Assembly: GCA_947458545.1 (NCBI GenBank)
Contig: CANGYH010000001.1
Location: 620,001-684,000, forward strand
DNA: 64,000 bases
Reading direction: 5' to 3'
Source of the DNA: Cytophagaceae bacterium
GTDB lineage: Bacteria > Bacteroidota > Bacteroidia > Cytophagales > Flexibacteraceae
Under the pieces are notes generated by a model. The model saw nothing but the letters and a program-made list of their open reading frames with translations, did no database searches and had not been told where the DNA came from. Below, piece after piece: positions 9,711 through 16,488 of this stretch. Made by a program: the position numbers and the translations under genes. Position 1 is the first letter of the stretch; every line of letters begins with the position of its first letter.

Positions 9711-9926
9711 ATGAACCGATTCAGCGAACTGAAGGACCTGGTGATGAGCCTGGAGTCTGATTTCGAAAAGTTTTACGACAAAGGCAACCAGGCTGCCGGT
9801 ACCCGTGTGCGCAAAGGCATGCAGGATCTTAAGAACCTGGCCCAGGACATTCGTCTGAAAGTGCAAGAGCAAAAGAACGCAGCGCCGGCTCCAGCCCCAG
9901 CTAAGAAAGCTGCTGGCAAGAAGTAA
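9711..9926 (+). CDS. Histone H1-like nucleoid protein
   Basis: A 71-residue protein with an amphipathic helical N-terminus ('MNRFSELKDLVMSLESDFEKFYDKGNQAAGTRVRKGMQDLKN') and a Lys/Ala/Pro-rich tail ending 'PAKKAAGKK'. This is the arrangement of the small histone H1/Hc1-like proteins that are common in Bacteroidota and thought to bind DNA through the basic tail. It is monocistronic: an AT-rich promoter region lies upstream and a strong terminator follows 25 bases after the stop. That layout suggests high, independent expression. Confidence 0.8.
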   Translation: MNRFSELKDLVMSLESDFEKFYDKGNQAAGTRVRKGMQDLKNLAQDIRLKVQEQKNAAPAPAPAKKAAGKK

Positions 9927-9951
9927 GCCTGCCCCTGGCACTCCATAGCGC

Positions 9952-9984
9952 AAAGGCCCAAGCATCTTTATTGCTTGGGCCTTT
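9952..9984. terminator. Bidirectional terminator
   Basis: Perfect 13-bp arms AAAGGCCCAAGCA and TGCTTGGGCCTTT around a 7-base loop, followed by 'GGCTTTTT'. It separates the H1-like gene from the convergent beta-barrel gene and can serve both. Confidence 0.85.
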
Positions 9985-9990
9985 GGCTTT

Positions 9991-10692
9991 TTAGGGCAGC
10001 CTGCTTAGGTTGAGGCGTAGCGCCACGGTGATGGTGCTGTTGCGCACCCCGGCACCATCAAAAATGATGTTTTGTGCAGGTACCCGTCCAATGCCCACGT
10101 TGTTGGGCAACAGCGAGTAGGTCCAGCGGGCCATGCCGGTCAGATAGGGCAGCAGCCGGTATTCGAAGCCTCCGGCGGCGCTTACGTCGTAGCGTGTCCA
10201 GCGGTAGGTTTCAATGGATTCAAAGTCGGCTTTGCTCCCTCTGGCAAGCAGCAGATGCGAGATAGCCACACCTCCGTGCAGGCTCCAGGCCGGCACGGAG
10301 GCTGGCATATAAGTTGCTAGCACGGGCAGCTCTATGTAATGCAGGCGTTGCCGCTGCATAGGGATTCCTTGGGCCTCGTCGTCTAGCGTGGTGCGGCTCC
10401 CCTTTTGGGAGTATAAGATGTCTGCCTCTAGGGCCCATTCTGGATCGAAGACATAGCGTGAGCCAAACCCTACGGCTAGCCCCGGCATATTAAAGCCCGA
10501 CAGCCCGTCTCCGTCAATCTGGCTGCCGTTAACGCCAAGTGTTACGATGCCCTCAAAGTCTCGCCGGATACGCTGGCCATCCGTCGTAACCATCTCTTTT
10601 TGCGCCAAGGCCGGAGCTGCTAACCCAAGCACGGCAAACAAGCTATAGAAAAATGGCCGGCATAGAGCCCGGCAGAAGATACAAGAAGGCAT
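9991..10692 (-). CDS. Outer-membrane beta-barrel protein (PorT-like)
   Basis: A 233-residue exported protein. The N-terminus has a signal peptide with cleavage near 'APALAQ'. The mature part alternates polar and hydrophobic/aromatic residues in the manner of an 8- to 10-strand barrel ('PGLAVGFGSRYVFDPEWALEADILYSQKGS', 'LHYIELPVLATYM') and ends with a strand 'ITVALRLNLSRL'. The 'LEADILYSQKG...YIELPVLATY' core is the usual pattern of Bacteroidota PorT-family or outer-membrane beta-barrel domain proteins. No specific ligand can be inferred. It lies 33 bases downstream of the DsbA-like gene and could be co-transcribed with it. Confidence 0.75.
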   Translation of the reverse strand: MPSCIFCRALCRPFFYSLFAVLGLAAPALAQKEMVTTDGQRIRRDFEGIVTLGVNGSQIDGDGLSGFNMPGLAVGFGSRYVFDPEWALEADILYSQKGSRTTLDDEAQGIPMQRQRLHYIELPVLATYMPASVPAWSLHGGVAISHLLLARGSKADFESIETYRWTRYDVSAAGGFEYRLLPYLTGMARWTYSLLPNNVGIGRVPAQNIIFDGAGVRNSTITVALRLNLSRLP

Positions 10693-10725
10693 GGGAGGTA
10701 AGTAGGTTGAAAAGCTTGCTACAAA

Positions 10726-11508
10726 CTACTTGCCAGTTAGCACCTGCACAATGCGCCGCTCCAGCTCGTCTTGCGGCAGGTAGCCTTCTGAGAGTTTGTG
10801 GAGCTTCTGGCCTTTCATCAAAAACGTTGTAGGAAAACCGGTAACCTTCAGGCTATCAGAGGTTCGGAACTCTTTGATGGCTTGCGCCTCTACAAGCGGA
10901 GATTTAACCTCTTTCAAAAAGTCTGCTTTTGAGACGCCATACTTTTCGGCATAGGCTGCCAAACCATCCAGGTCTGTAGGGGCCACGCCGTCGTAGTAAA
11001 TGGCGTGTTGCAGCTCGTGTGCAAAGGCCAGGGTCTTGTCTGGCGCATGCGTGCGGACTACAGCCAGGGCAAGGGCAGGCTCAAGGCTGCTGAAGATGGC
11101 CGTGCCTTTCTCAAGCGTTCCATCTAAGAATGCCTTGCCGAATTTGGTACCCGTGGCACGCTCTACGTCCTTATAGGCAGATTTGATGTAGGGGGCAACC
11201 TGCCCGATTGGCCCCACGCGGCTGCCGGTAACCATGCCGCCTGAGATGACCTCGAAGGCCAGCTTACCCTTGTACTTGGCAGCTACGTTTTGCATAACGG
11301 GCGAGAAACCATAGCACCAGCCGCAGAGGGCGTCGTACACATAGAAGAAGGTGGGCATGTCTGCCATCGGTTTGGGGGTTATTGTGGGTTTAGGGTGGGT
11401 TGGGGTTTGCTGCCCGGTGCGGCCGGCAGAAGATGGGTTGCAATCAACCAAAGAGACGAAAAGCAGGGCCAGCAGGCCCGTAGGGTGGCGCCCAAGCAAG
11501 GTTATCAT
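10726..11508 (-). CDS. DsbA/FrnE-like thiol oxidoreductase lipoprotein
   Basis: A 260-residue thioredoxin-fold protein of the DsbA superfamily. The N-terminus is a lipoprotein signal peptide with lipobox 'SLVDC' (Cys23). A Pro/Thr-rich linker follows, then the active site CGWC (Cys62, Cys65) in 'YDALCGWCYGFSP'. A long helical insertion and the cis-Pro loop 'KVTGFPTTFLM' complete the fold. The phrase 'DALCGWCYGF' and the downstream 'VISGGMVTG' are typical of the FrnE-like subgroup. It should act in the periplasm, anchored to a membrane, in disulfide exchange. The partner is unknown. Confidence 0.8.
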   Translation of the reverse strand: MITLLGRHPTGLLALLFVSLVDCNPSSAGRTGQQTPTHPKPTITPKPMADMPTFFYVYDALCGWCYGFSPVMQNVAAKYKGKLAFEVISGGMVTGSRVGPIGQVAPYIKSAYKDVERATGTKFGKAFLDGTLEKGTAIFSSLEPALALAVVRTHAPDKTLAFAHELQHAIYYDGVAPTDLDGLAAYAEKYGVSKADFLKEVKSPLVEAQAIKEFRTSDSLKVTGFPTTFLMKGQKLHKLSEGYLPQDELERRIVQVLTGK

Positions 11509-11524
11509 GCTGTGCGGTAGTGGT

Positions 11525-12751
11525 TTATTCGTCGTAAGATAGGCGGATCAGGGTGACGCGGGTCTCCTCCATACCTACAACCTCAAATCTGAAGGGTGGT
11601 GTTTCGATAACCTCGCCCTGATCGGGTAAATCTTGGTGGAGGTGGACCACAAGCCCGCCTAGCGACTCGTAGTCGCCGGTTGGCAGATCCCAGCCGTACT
11701 TTTCGTTTAGGTAATCCACCTCTAGGCGGGCAGAGAGAAGCCATGTATTACCGTCTTCTTGCTGCTCGGTTTCGGTTTGTTCGTCTAGCTCATCTTCAAT
11801 CTCGCCGAAGATTTCCTCCATCACGTCTTCCATGGTGACGACGCCGCTGGTGCCCCCATACTCGTCTATCACGATGGCCATCGACTTTTGGGCCTGGTTC
11901 ATCTCGACCAGCAACTGGCTGGCCGTCATAGACTCAGGCACGGTGAGCACATCTGACAGGATGTCTTCAATGTGCTTGGGCTTGCGGAACATGGCACTGC
12001 AATGGCAATACCCCACCACATGGTCTAGGTCATCCTTATAGACCGGAATTTTGCTGTAACCTGTTGCCAAAAATGCTTTGCGGAGCCCTTCTATACCCTC
12101 CTGCTCTTCTATGGCGGCAATGTCTGTTCTAAAGGTCATGCACTCGCGCACGCGGATAGAGCGCAGCTCTGCGGCCTTGTCGAAGATTTGCCGGTTAACG
12201 ACGGCCACATCTCGGCCATCTTCATCTTGCACCATTTGCCAGAAAGCATCAGGCGAGCCGCTCAGGCTCAGGAGCAACTCGCCGGCCTCTACGGGCTGCC
12301 GGCTGGCCTTGCGGGTTAGCTTGGCTAGCGGCAGGGCCAGAACGCGCATGGGCCAAAGGTGAGCGGCCATCCAGGGCCGTTTGCCAACAAACTGATAACT
12401 CTGCTCGCCAAGCAGGTAGCCCAGCCACCACACCAGCGTTGCCAGCAAACCGACAGGTATCACCAGCAACAAGGCGGCGGCCACCATCCTGGAGAGCATC
12501 CAGTCTGCCCTCAAGGTGTGGTACCAAGGGTTGGTTACTTGCATCCAGCCATAGGCAAACATCCAAATGCCGACGACTACGCCAAGCCTGGCGGCCAGTA
12601 CATCTGCCTCTAGTTGGGGTGGCAAGGCTACGGCCTCCTCTTTATCCTCTTGCTCAAGCTGGCTGGCCTCTGCCTGGGTCAGCAGGGCGCGCTCTTGCAG
12701 GGCGTAGGCCAGCAAAAGAACTACCCCTAAAATTAAAAAAAGAATACCCAT
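11525..12751 (-). CDS. CBS/CorC-domain membrane protein (hemolysin C/GldE-like)
   Basis: A 408-residue membrane protein. An N-terminal helix (1-16) and two further membrane segments (about 60-110) form a reduced DUF21-like region. Two CBS motifs follow ('VRECMTFRTDIAAIEEQEG' and 'LSDVLTVPESMTASQLLVEMN'), including 'SMAIVIDEYGGTSGVVTMEDVMEEIFGEIEDELDE', the hallmark of the CorC/HlyC family. The C-terminal CorC_HlyC domain begins near 'LLSARLEVDYLNEKYGWDLP'. Family members bind nucleotides and are linked to divalent cation handling; the Bacteroidota gliding protein GldE is a relative. The open frame runs on to 13261, but that part is antisense to topoisomerase, so I start at 12751. Confidence 0.82.
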   Translation of the reverse strand: MGILFLILGVVLLLAYALQERALLTQAEASQLEQEDKEEAVALPPQLEADVLAARLGVVVGIWMFAYGWMQVTNPWYHTLRADWMLSRMVAAALLLVIPVGLLATLVWWLGYLLGEQSYQFVGKRPWMAAHLWPMRVLALPLAKLTRKASRQPVEAGELLLSLSGSPDAFWQMVQDEDGRDVAVVNRQIFDKAAELRSIRVRECMTFRTDIAAIEEQEGIEGLRKAFLATGYSKIPVYKDDLDHVVGYCHCSAMFRKPKHIEDILSDVLTVPESMTASQLLVEMNQAQKSMAIVIDEYGGTSGVVTMEDVMEEIFGEIEDELDEQTETEQQEDGNTWLLSARLEVDYLNEKYGWDLPTGDYESLGGLVVHLHQDLPDQGEVIETPPFRFEVVGMEETRVTLIRLSYDE

Positions 12752-12828
12752 CAGGCTATTGCAACGGTGAAATACGCACATGGCGGCCCAATGTCTGCTA
12801 TGGGCAGGCTTTGGCCGGGCGTGGTTGG

Positions 12829-13962
12829 TCAGCCGTTTAGGGCAGCCAGGCCCTCTAGCCAAGCCACCAACCGGGCCTCTTCTGGCGTAAGGCCGGGCAT
12901 ATCTACATTGGCTATGAGCATTACATCTGGCTTGTGGCCGCCGCCTTGATAGGCCGTGAATACAGCCGGGTGGATGTAGCTCTTCTTGCAGACGGCTGGC
13001 GTATTGCCCAGGCACGCAGCCACCTGTTTGATGGTGTCTGCCACGTGTTTCTGCGTTAGCGGGCCCTCGGCGAGGCGGGCCAGGCTGTCCAGATACTGGC
13101 AGCAGAGCAGGGTACCTGCCCAGGTTCGGAAGTCTTTGGCCGTAAAAGGCCCGCTCATGGCCTGTTTCAGATATTGGTTTACATCGGCCGATCCGATGGC
13201 GGCCAGGCTGCCGTCTGGCCCCAGGTATTGAAAGAGTTGCTGGCCGGGCAGGTCTTGGCATTTTTTTATGATGCGGGCTAGCCGGGCATCCGAGAGTGTA
13301 ATGCTATGGCGCACCCCACTCTTGCCCTTAAAGGACAGCTTAATCTGACGCCCCTCTATAAAGGCGTGTTTGTCTTTGAGCGTTGTCAGGCCATAGCTCT
13401 TGTTTTCTTTCTCGTAGGCATCGTTGCCGATGCGGATATAGGTGCGCTGCAGCAAGAGGATGACGGTGGCCAACACTTTTTCTTTGGGTAAGCCGGGGGG
13501 CTTCAGGTCTGCTTCTAGCTGCGCCCGCAAGTCTGGCAGGGCCTTGGCAAAGGCAAGCATTCGGCTAAACTTGTCTTCGTCTCGGACCTGGCGCCAGTTT
13601 AGGTGGTAGCGGTATTGTAGGCGGCCTCGGGCATCGCGTCCAGTGGCTTGAAGGTGGCCTTGTGGGTCGGGGCAAATCCAGACGTCGGTGTAGCCCGGGG
13701 GGATGGCCAGCTTGCGGATGCGCTCTAGTGTGGCAGCATCTCGCACAGGCTTGCCTGAGGGATGCCGGTACGTAAAGCCATCGGCTTTGCAGCCTTGGCG
13801 GGTTATGCCCGGGTCTGCCGGATGGGCATATCGTAAGCCTGCATCGAGGGCATGGGCCTCATTAGGGCTGGGCGCTGCGGGGGCCTTGTTTTCTGTGGCG
13901 GTTTCTTTCATAACCCGATGCGGCTTGCTACGCACGTAATGGGTGTACCGTTGCTCGGCCAT
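12829..13962 (-). CDS. DNA topoisomerase IB (eukaryote/poxvirus-like)
   Basis: A 377-residue type IB topoisomerase, which relaxes supercoils through a 3'-phosphotyrosyl intermediate. The N-terminal DNA-binding domain shows 'ITRQGCKADGFTYRHPSGKPV' and 'LAIPPGYTDVWICPDPQGHLQATGRDARGRLQYRYH', the standard bacterial TopIB signature. The catalytic domain has 'RTYIRIGNDAYEKENKSYGLTTLKDKH', 'VRHSITLSD', 'KDFRTWAGTLL' and the nucleophile Tyr329 in 'VCKKSYIHP'. The first 30 residues are a linker absent from shorter homologues. Length is normal. The gene lies 77 bases upstream of the CBS-domain gene on the same strand. Confidence 0.92.
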   Translation of the reverse strand: MAEQRYTHYVRSKPHRVMKETATENKAPAAPSPNEAHALDAGLRYAHPADPGITRQGCKADGFTYRHPSGKPVRDAATLERIRKLAIPPGYTDVWICPDPQGHLQATGRDARGRLQYRYHLNWRQVRDEDKFSRMLAFAKALPDLRAQLEADLKPPGLPKEKVLATVILLLQRTYIRIGNDAYEKENKSYGLTTLKDKHAFIEGRQIKLSFKGKSGVRHSITLSDARLARIIKKCQDLPGQQLFQYLGPDGSLAAIGSADVNQYLKQAMSGPFTAKDFRTWAGTLLCCQYLDSLARLAEGPLTQKHVADTIKQVAACLGNTPAVCKKSYIHPAVFTAYQGGGHKPDVMLIANVDMPGLTPEEARLVAWLEGLAALNG

Positions 13963-13996
13963 CTGCGTATAACCTTAGGGCCTAAGCCATTCCCAA

Positions 13997-14479
13997 ATGG
14001 AGATTGACACCTACGACGACACCCACAGCTATCACCGCCACAAGCAAGGATGGCGGTTGCAGAGCATTTTCCATGTAGTGTTGCTTATGGTACTGGTACT
14101 TGGTGCTTTAGGGGTTTTTGGCAACGGTTTGTTGAGCGCGGCCATGTGCCCTTTAAGGGCTGGGGGCGCCCTGCAATACGACCGCTTTGCCCGGTTAGAG
14201 AATACGGACCCAATCCGCGTTTTGGGAGGGAGCAGGGACTCAGTACCCATATCCATCGCTTTCCCCATTACCTTCTATAAATACTATACCGTTGAGGCCG
14301 TAGAACCTAAGCCCATCAGAATCTACACGAACAAAATCTGGCAGACATACGCCTGGCCAAGCGCCGCCGCCGGCAGCGGCATTTTTTTCAGAATAAAGGC
14401 CCACAAGGCGGGCAGGCATCAATACACGCTAAATGTGCAGGGCCAGGCCTGTGCCTTTGATCAGTTTGTCTGGCCCTAA
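13997..14479 (+). CDS. Membrane-anchored protein upstream of the YetF remnant
   Basis: A 160-residue protein of unknown function. After about 25 polar, His-rich residues comes one strong membrane segment ('SIFHVVLLMVLVLGALGVFGNGLL'). The rest is an exported domain with no motif I recognise. Cys50 and Cys153 could form a disulfide. It ends 15 bases before the DUF421 pseudogene on the same strand, so the two probably formed an operon. It diverges from topoisomerase IB across a 34-base gap. Confidence 0.6.
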   Translation: MEIDTYDDTHSYHRHKQGWRLQSIFHVVLLMVLVLGALGVFGNGLLSAAMCPLRAGGALQYDRFARLENTDPIRVLGGSRDSVPISIAFPITFYKYYTVEAVEPKPIRIYTNKIWQTYAWPSAAAGSGIFFRIKAHKAGRHQYTLNVQGQACAFDQFVWP

Positions 14480-14494
14480 AAACGACTCAGTATT

Positions 14495-14947
14495 ATGAAC
14501 CCCATCATCAGAGGTGTTGCGCTCTACGTTTTTTTGTTGATTGTATTCCGCTTTGCGGGCAAGCGTACGTTGGCAGAGATCAGCACCTTTGATGCCTTGC
14601 TGCTCTTAATCATATCGGAAGCCACCCAGCAAGGGATGCTGGGCAACGACTACTCGCTCACAAATGCCTTTCTGCTTATTTTCTCGCTGGTTGGTTGCGA
14701 CATCATCTTAAACAAAATCAAGGGGCGCTGGCCACGGTTTGATGAAGCGGCCGAGTCTCTACCGATACTCTAGGTTGCAGAAGGTAAACCATTGTTGGCC
14801 CGCCTCCAAAAGCTGAACATTGAATTGGAAGACGTGCTGGAGGCCGCGCGTGTGCAGCAAGGGCTCTACCAGATCTCACAAATTCGGTATGCGTTCTTGG
14901 AGCGGTCTGGAAAAATCAGCATCATACCGGCACCGCCCGCGACTTAA
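14495..14947 (+). pseudogene. DUF421/YetF-family gene interrupted by an in-frame TAG
   Basis: The first 92 codons encode a DUF421 (YetF-like) membrane protein: two to three helices, 'RFAGKRTLAEISTFDALLLLIISEATQQGML' and 'KGRWPRFDEAAESLPIL'. Codon 93 (14771-14773) is TAG. The same frame then runs 57 more codons to TAA at 14945-14947 and encodes the expected family C-terminus: 'VAEGKPLLARLQKLNIELED', 'ARVQQGLYQISQIRYAFLER' and 'SGKISIIP'. Removing the stop gives a 150-residue protein of normal layout. Causes could be a nonsense mutation (for example from TTG, CAG or TGG) or a sequencing error. Without the C-terminal cytoplasmic domain the product is unlikely to work. Confidence 0.8.
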
Positions 14948-14954
14948 ATAAGAA

Positions 14955-14975
14955 AGCCCCTGATTTACAGGGGCT
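14955..14975. terminator. Terminator; probably the original tRNA-Ser terminator
   Basis: Arms AGCCCCTG and CAGGGGCT with a 5-base loop. On the minus strand the hairpin is followed by TTTCTT. Before the element inserted, this site would have lain directly after the tRNA-Ser gene, so it was probably that gene's own terminator. It also ends transcription of the YetF remnant. Confidence 0.7.
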
Positions 14976-14986
14976 CTTAGGAGAAA

Positions 14987-15002
14987 TTTGCAGAGAGGAA
15001 GG
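14987..15002. repeat. attL: 16-bp direct repeat
   Basis: TTTGCAGAGAGGAAGG, identical to 32978-32993. It duplicates the last 12 bases of tRNA-Ser plus 4 bases beyond. A 10-bp inverted repeat (14995-15004 with 15012-15021) overlaps its right edge. Confidence 0.85.
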
Positions 15003-15042
15003 TATTTAGACTACCTTCCTCTTTCCGTTGTATGCCAGTGGG

Positions 15043-15477
15043 TTAGGCTATGCCTACCCTAAGGATGTTGCCCGCCCATGTTGCCTGTTCCATGAAGGGA
15101 ACCGGCTTAGGGCCTGGCAGAGCAACACCCTTACGCTTTGATAGGGCTCTTTCCAACATAGCCAGTAGTTGATCAACCCTTTGGTTAAGGCGTTGTACCT
15201 CTGCCTTTAACGTTGCATTGTCGTGCTGAAGAGAGGCCATTGTGTTCTTGCGACTTTCTGTCGAAGGCGCAACCTGTAAGGTCGCATCATTGTCAATCCC
15301 TAATGCTACAGATATAGCCTTTAGGGTGCGCTTTTCTGGTACTGTTTGACCATTCTCAATGCGCAATAATGTCGCTCTTGAGATACCGGCCTTCTCAGCC
15401 AATTCAATTTGGCTAAGTTTTTTTTCCTTCCTTAATTGCCTAATAGGCAATGGATTACCAACGGTCTGTGTAAGCAT
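15043..15477 (-). CDS. XRE-family repressor with coiled coil
   Basis: A 144-residue regulator. Residues about 12-65 form an XRE/Cro-type helix-turn-helix: 'IRQLRKEKKLSQIELAEKAGISRATLLRIENG' is the classical helix 2-turn-helix 3 pattern. A Leu-rich coiled coil follows ('LQHDNATLKAEVQRLNQRVDQLLAMLERAL') and would dimerise the protein. The C-terminus is Pro-rich and lacks any LexA/CI peptidase motif, so RecA-triggered self-cleavage is unlikely. It is the leftmost element gene and diverges from the gene at 15523, the usual place for a lysogeny repressor. Two ATGTTGCC motifs lie within its 3' end. Confidence 0.8.
   Translation of the reverse strand: MLTQTVGNPLPIRQLRKEKKLSQIELAEKAGISRATLLRIENGQTVPEKRTLKAISVALGIDNDATLQVAPSTESRKNTMASLQHDNATLKAEVQRLNQRVDQLLAMLERALSKRKGVALPGPKPVPFMEQATWAGNILRVGIA
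15065..15086. repeat. Candidate integrase arm sites, left end
   Basis: ATGTTGCCC (15065-15073) and ATGTTGCCT (15078-15086), 13 bp apart and in the same orientation, lie 63-84 bp inside attL. The same 9-mer occurs three times just inside attR. Such paired arm-type repeats are typical of integrase-binding sites. Confidence 0.5.
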
Positions 15478-15522
15478 CTGTAAAAAATGGCTTAGGTATC
15501 ATTTGGAAGTGTCGCTTTTGAA

Positions 15523-15861
15523 ATGCAACATTTGGCAAACGAATTACGCATTCGCATTGCCAAAGTACGCATGAAAGGCCAACCGCGCAAAGTGACCAAA
15601 GACCTACGCACCCGAGTAAGGGATGTTGAAGACCTGTTGCCCCCCAACTATCTAGAGTGGGTAATACGCATGGAACCCCTGTGGGATACAGAGGACATGC
15701 GCCGCCATATCGTCAACGTCAAAAACGGACGAACGAGCAATGGCCATGTAACCCAAGCCTTAGAGACGGTTGCGACACAATACCAAGAGAGCCTAAAGAA
15801 GCTGGGCCAGATGAAGCTTTTTGGAGAAGCCTTTGAAGCCGCCGCCGTGCGCTCTGCCTAG
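15523..15861 (+). CDS. Element protein divergent from the repressor
   Basis: A 112-residue, mostly helical, basic N-terminus protein ('LRIRIAKVRMKGQPRKVTKDLRTRVRDVEDLLP'), followed by 'WDTEDMRRHIVNVKNGRTSNGHVTQALETVATQYQ'. I do not recognise a family. Its place opposite the repressor, with 45 bases between the two starts, suggests an early gene such as a Cro-like or antirepressor protein; that is inference from context only. CATTTGG occurs twice in the intergenic region (15500-15506, 15529-15535) and could be an operator. An ATG at 15571 is an alternative start. Confidence 0.5.
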   Translation: MQHLANELRIRIAKVRMKGQPRKVTKDLRTRVRDVEDLLPPNYLEWVIRMEPLWDTEDMRRHIVNVKNGRTSNGHVTQALETVATQYQESLKKLGQMKLFGEAFEAAAVRSA

Positions 15862-16154
15862 GCTTGCTCCTCAATACTACCAAGGTCTTCAGCAGCTATC
15901 ACCACCAAAGCTTGATAAAAATGCTCTTGCCAGTCTTTGTTCTCCTGATTGCCTTCGGCATCCATGATATACCCAAAGGTCTTGGGCATGGCAAGGGCAA
16001 AGAGTGGCAAGTCTCCGGGCGCGTCAGTACGCGTAGCCGAGTTTTTACGGAAGTAGCGCCGGGCTACGGATTGTGCTTCCTCTCTGATATCGGCCTCTTT
16101 GATGTAGAGGCCACGAGCGGCCGCAAGGGGCTCAAGGTTGTATAGGTTTTTCAT
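15858..16154 (-). CDS. Small element protein of unknown function
   Basis: A 98-residue acidic open frame ('LYNLEPLAAARGLYIKEADIREEAQSVARRYFRK...', ending 'ALVVIAAEDLGSIEEQA'). It overlaps the end of the convergent 15523 gene by four bases, as compact phage genomes often do. It diverges from the gene at 16231 across about 75 bases. No motif is recognised, and a rightward frame of similar length covers the same DNA, so the coding strand is not certain. I prefer the leftward one because its composition looks protein-like (amphipathic helices, few Cys). Confidence 0.4.
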   Translation of the reverse strand: MKNLYNLEPLAAARGLYIKEADIREEAQSVARRYFRKNSATRTDAPGDLPLFALAMPKTFGYIMDAEGNQENKDWQEHFYQALVVIAAEDLGSIEEQA

Positions 16155-16230
16155 TTCGCACCCAATATAGCCGAAAGCCCCGAGGCGGTCAAGTCAATCT
16201 GTTTTTCAACCCTTTTCCCCTTCCCCACCC

Positions 16231-16488
16231 ATGATAACGACCGTACTCTTTGTCAATCAGAATCCCGACAACACACGCCAAAGCGTGTATGATAAACTCA
16301 AATCATTAGGCATAGCCCCCACGAAAACGGCCAGCCTGAATAACGGGGTAGAGATAGCGCTCAAAGACGCTGAGGAAACAATACTTCCAATCGCTTTGGT
16401 CGTCAACGTGGCTGATGATACCATATCGGCAGAATACGACGGCGCTTCTGATCTGATGAACCGCCAAAAGTGGCCTGTGTTAAAATGA
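16231..16488 (+). CDS. Small early-operon protein
   Basis: An 85-residue protein with an alternating beta/alpha pattern ('ITTVLFVNQNP', 'SVYDKLKSLGIAP', 'ILPIALVVNVADDTISAEYDGA'). No family is recognised. It opens a chain of genes linked by ATGA start-stop overlaps: its TGA shares bases with the ATG of the next gene at 16485, which implies translational coupling. Confidence 0.5.
   Translation: MITTVLFVNQNPDNTRQSVYDKLKSLGIAPTKTASLNNGVEIALKDAEETILPIALVVNVADDTISAEYDGASDLMNRQKWPVLK

Noticed and set aside
12752-13261. N-terminal extension of the CBS-domain protein
   Set aside because: The upstream 170 codons are antisense to the 3' half of topoisomerase IB and have no family character; the membrane helix begins at the Met at 12751.
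14771-14773. TAG as a programmed read-through or pyrrolysine codon
   Set aside because: No stem-loop or other signal is visible, and one nonsense change or a read error is simpler.
14995-15021. The 10-bp inverted repeat over attL as the integrase crossover core
   Set aside because: Its 7-base centre is not shared with attR, so strand exchange must lie within the 16-bp common core.
15864-16145. A rightward gene opposite the 98-residue leftward gene
   Set aside because: Its start lies within the preceding gene's end and the product lacks protein-like composition; the leftward frame looks better, though not by a wide margin.
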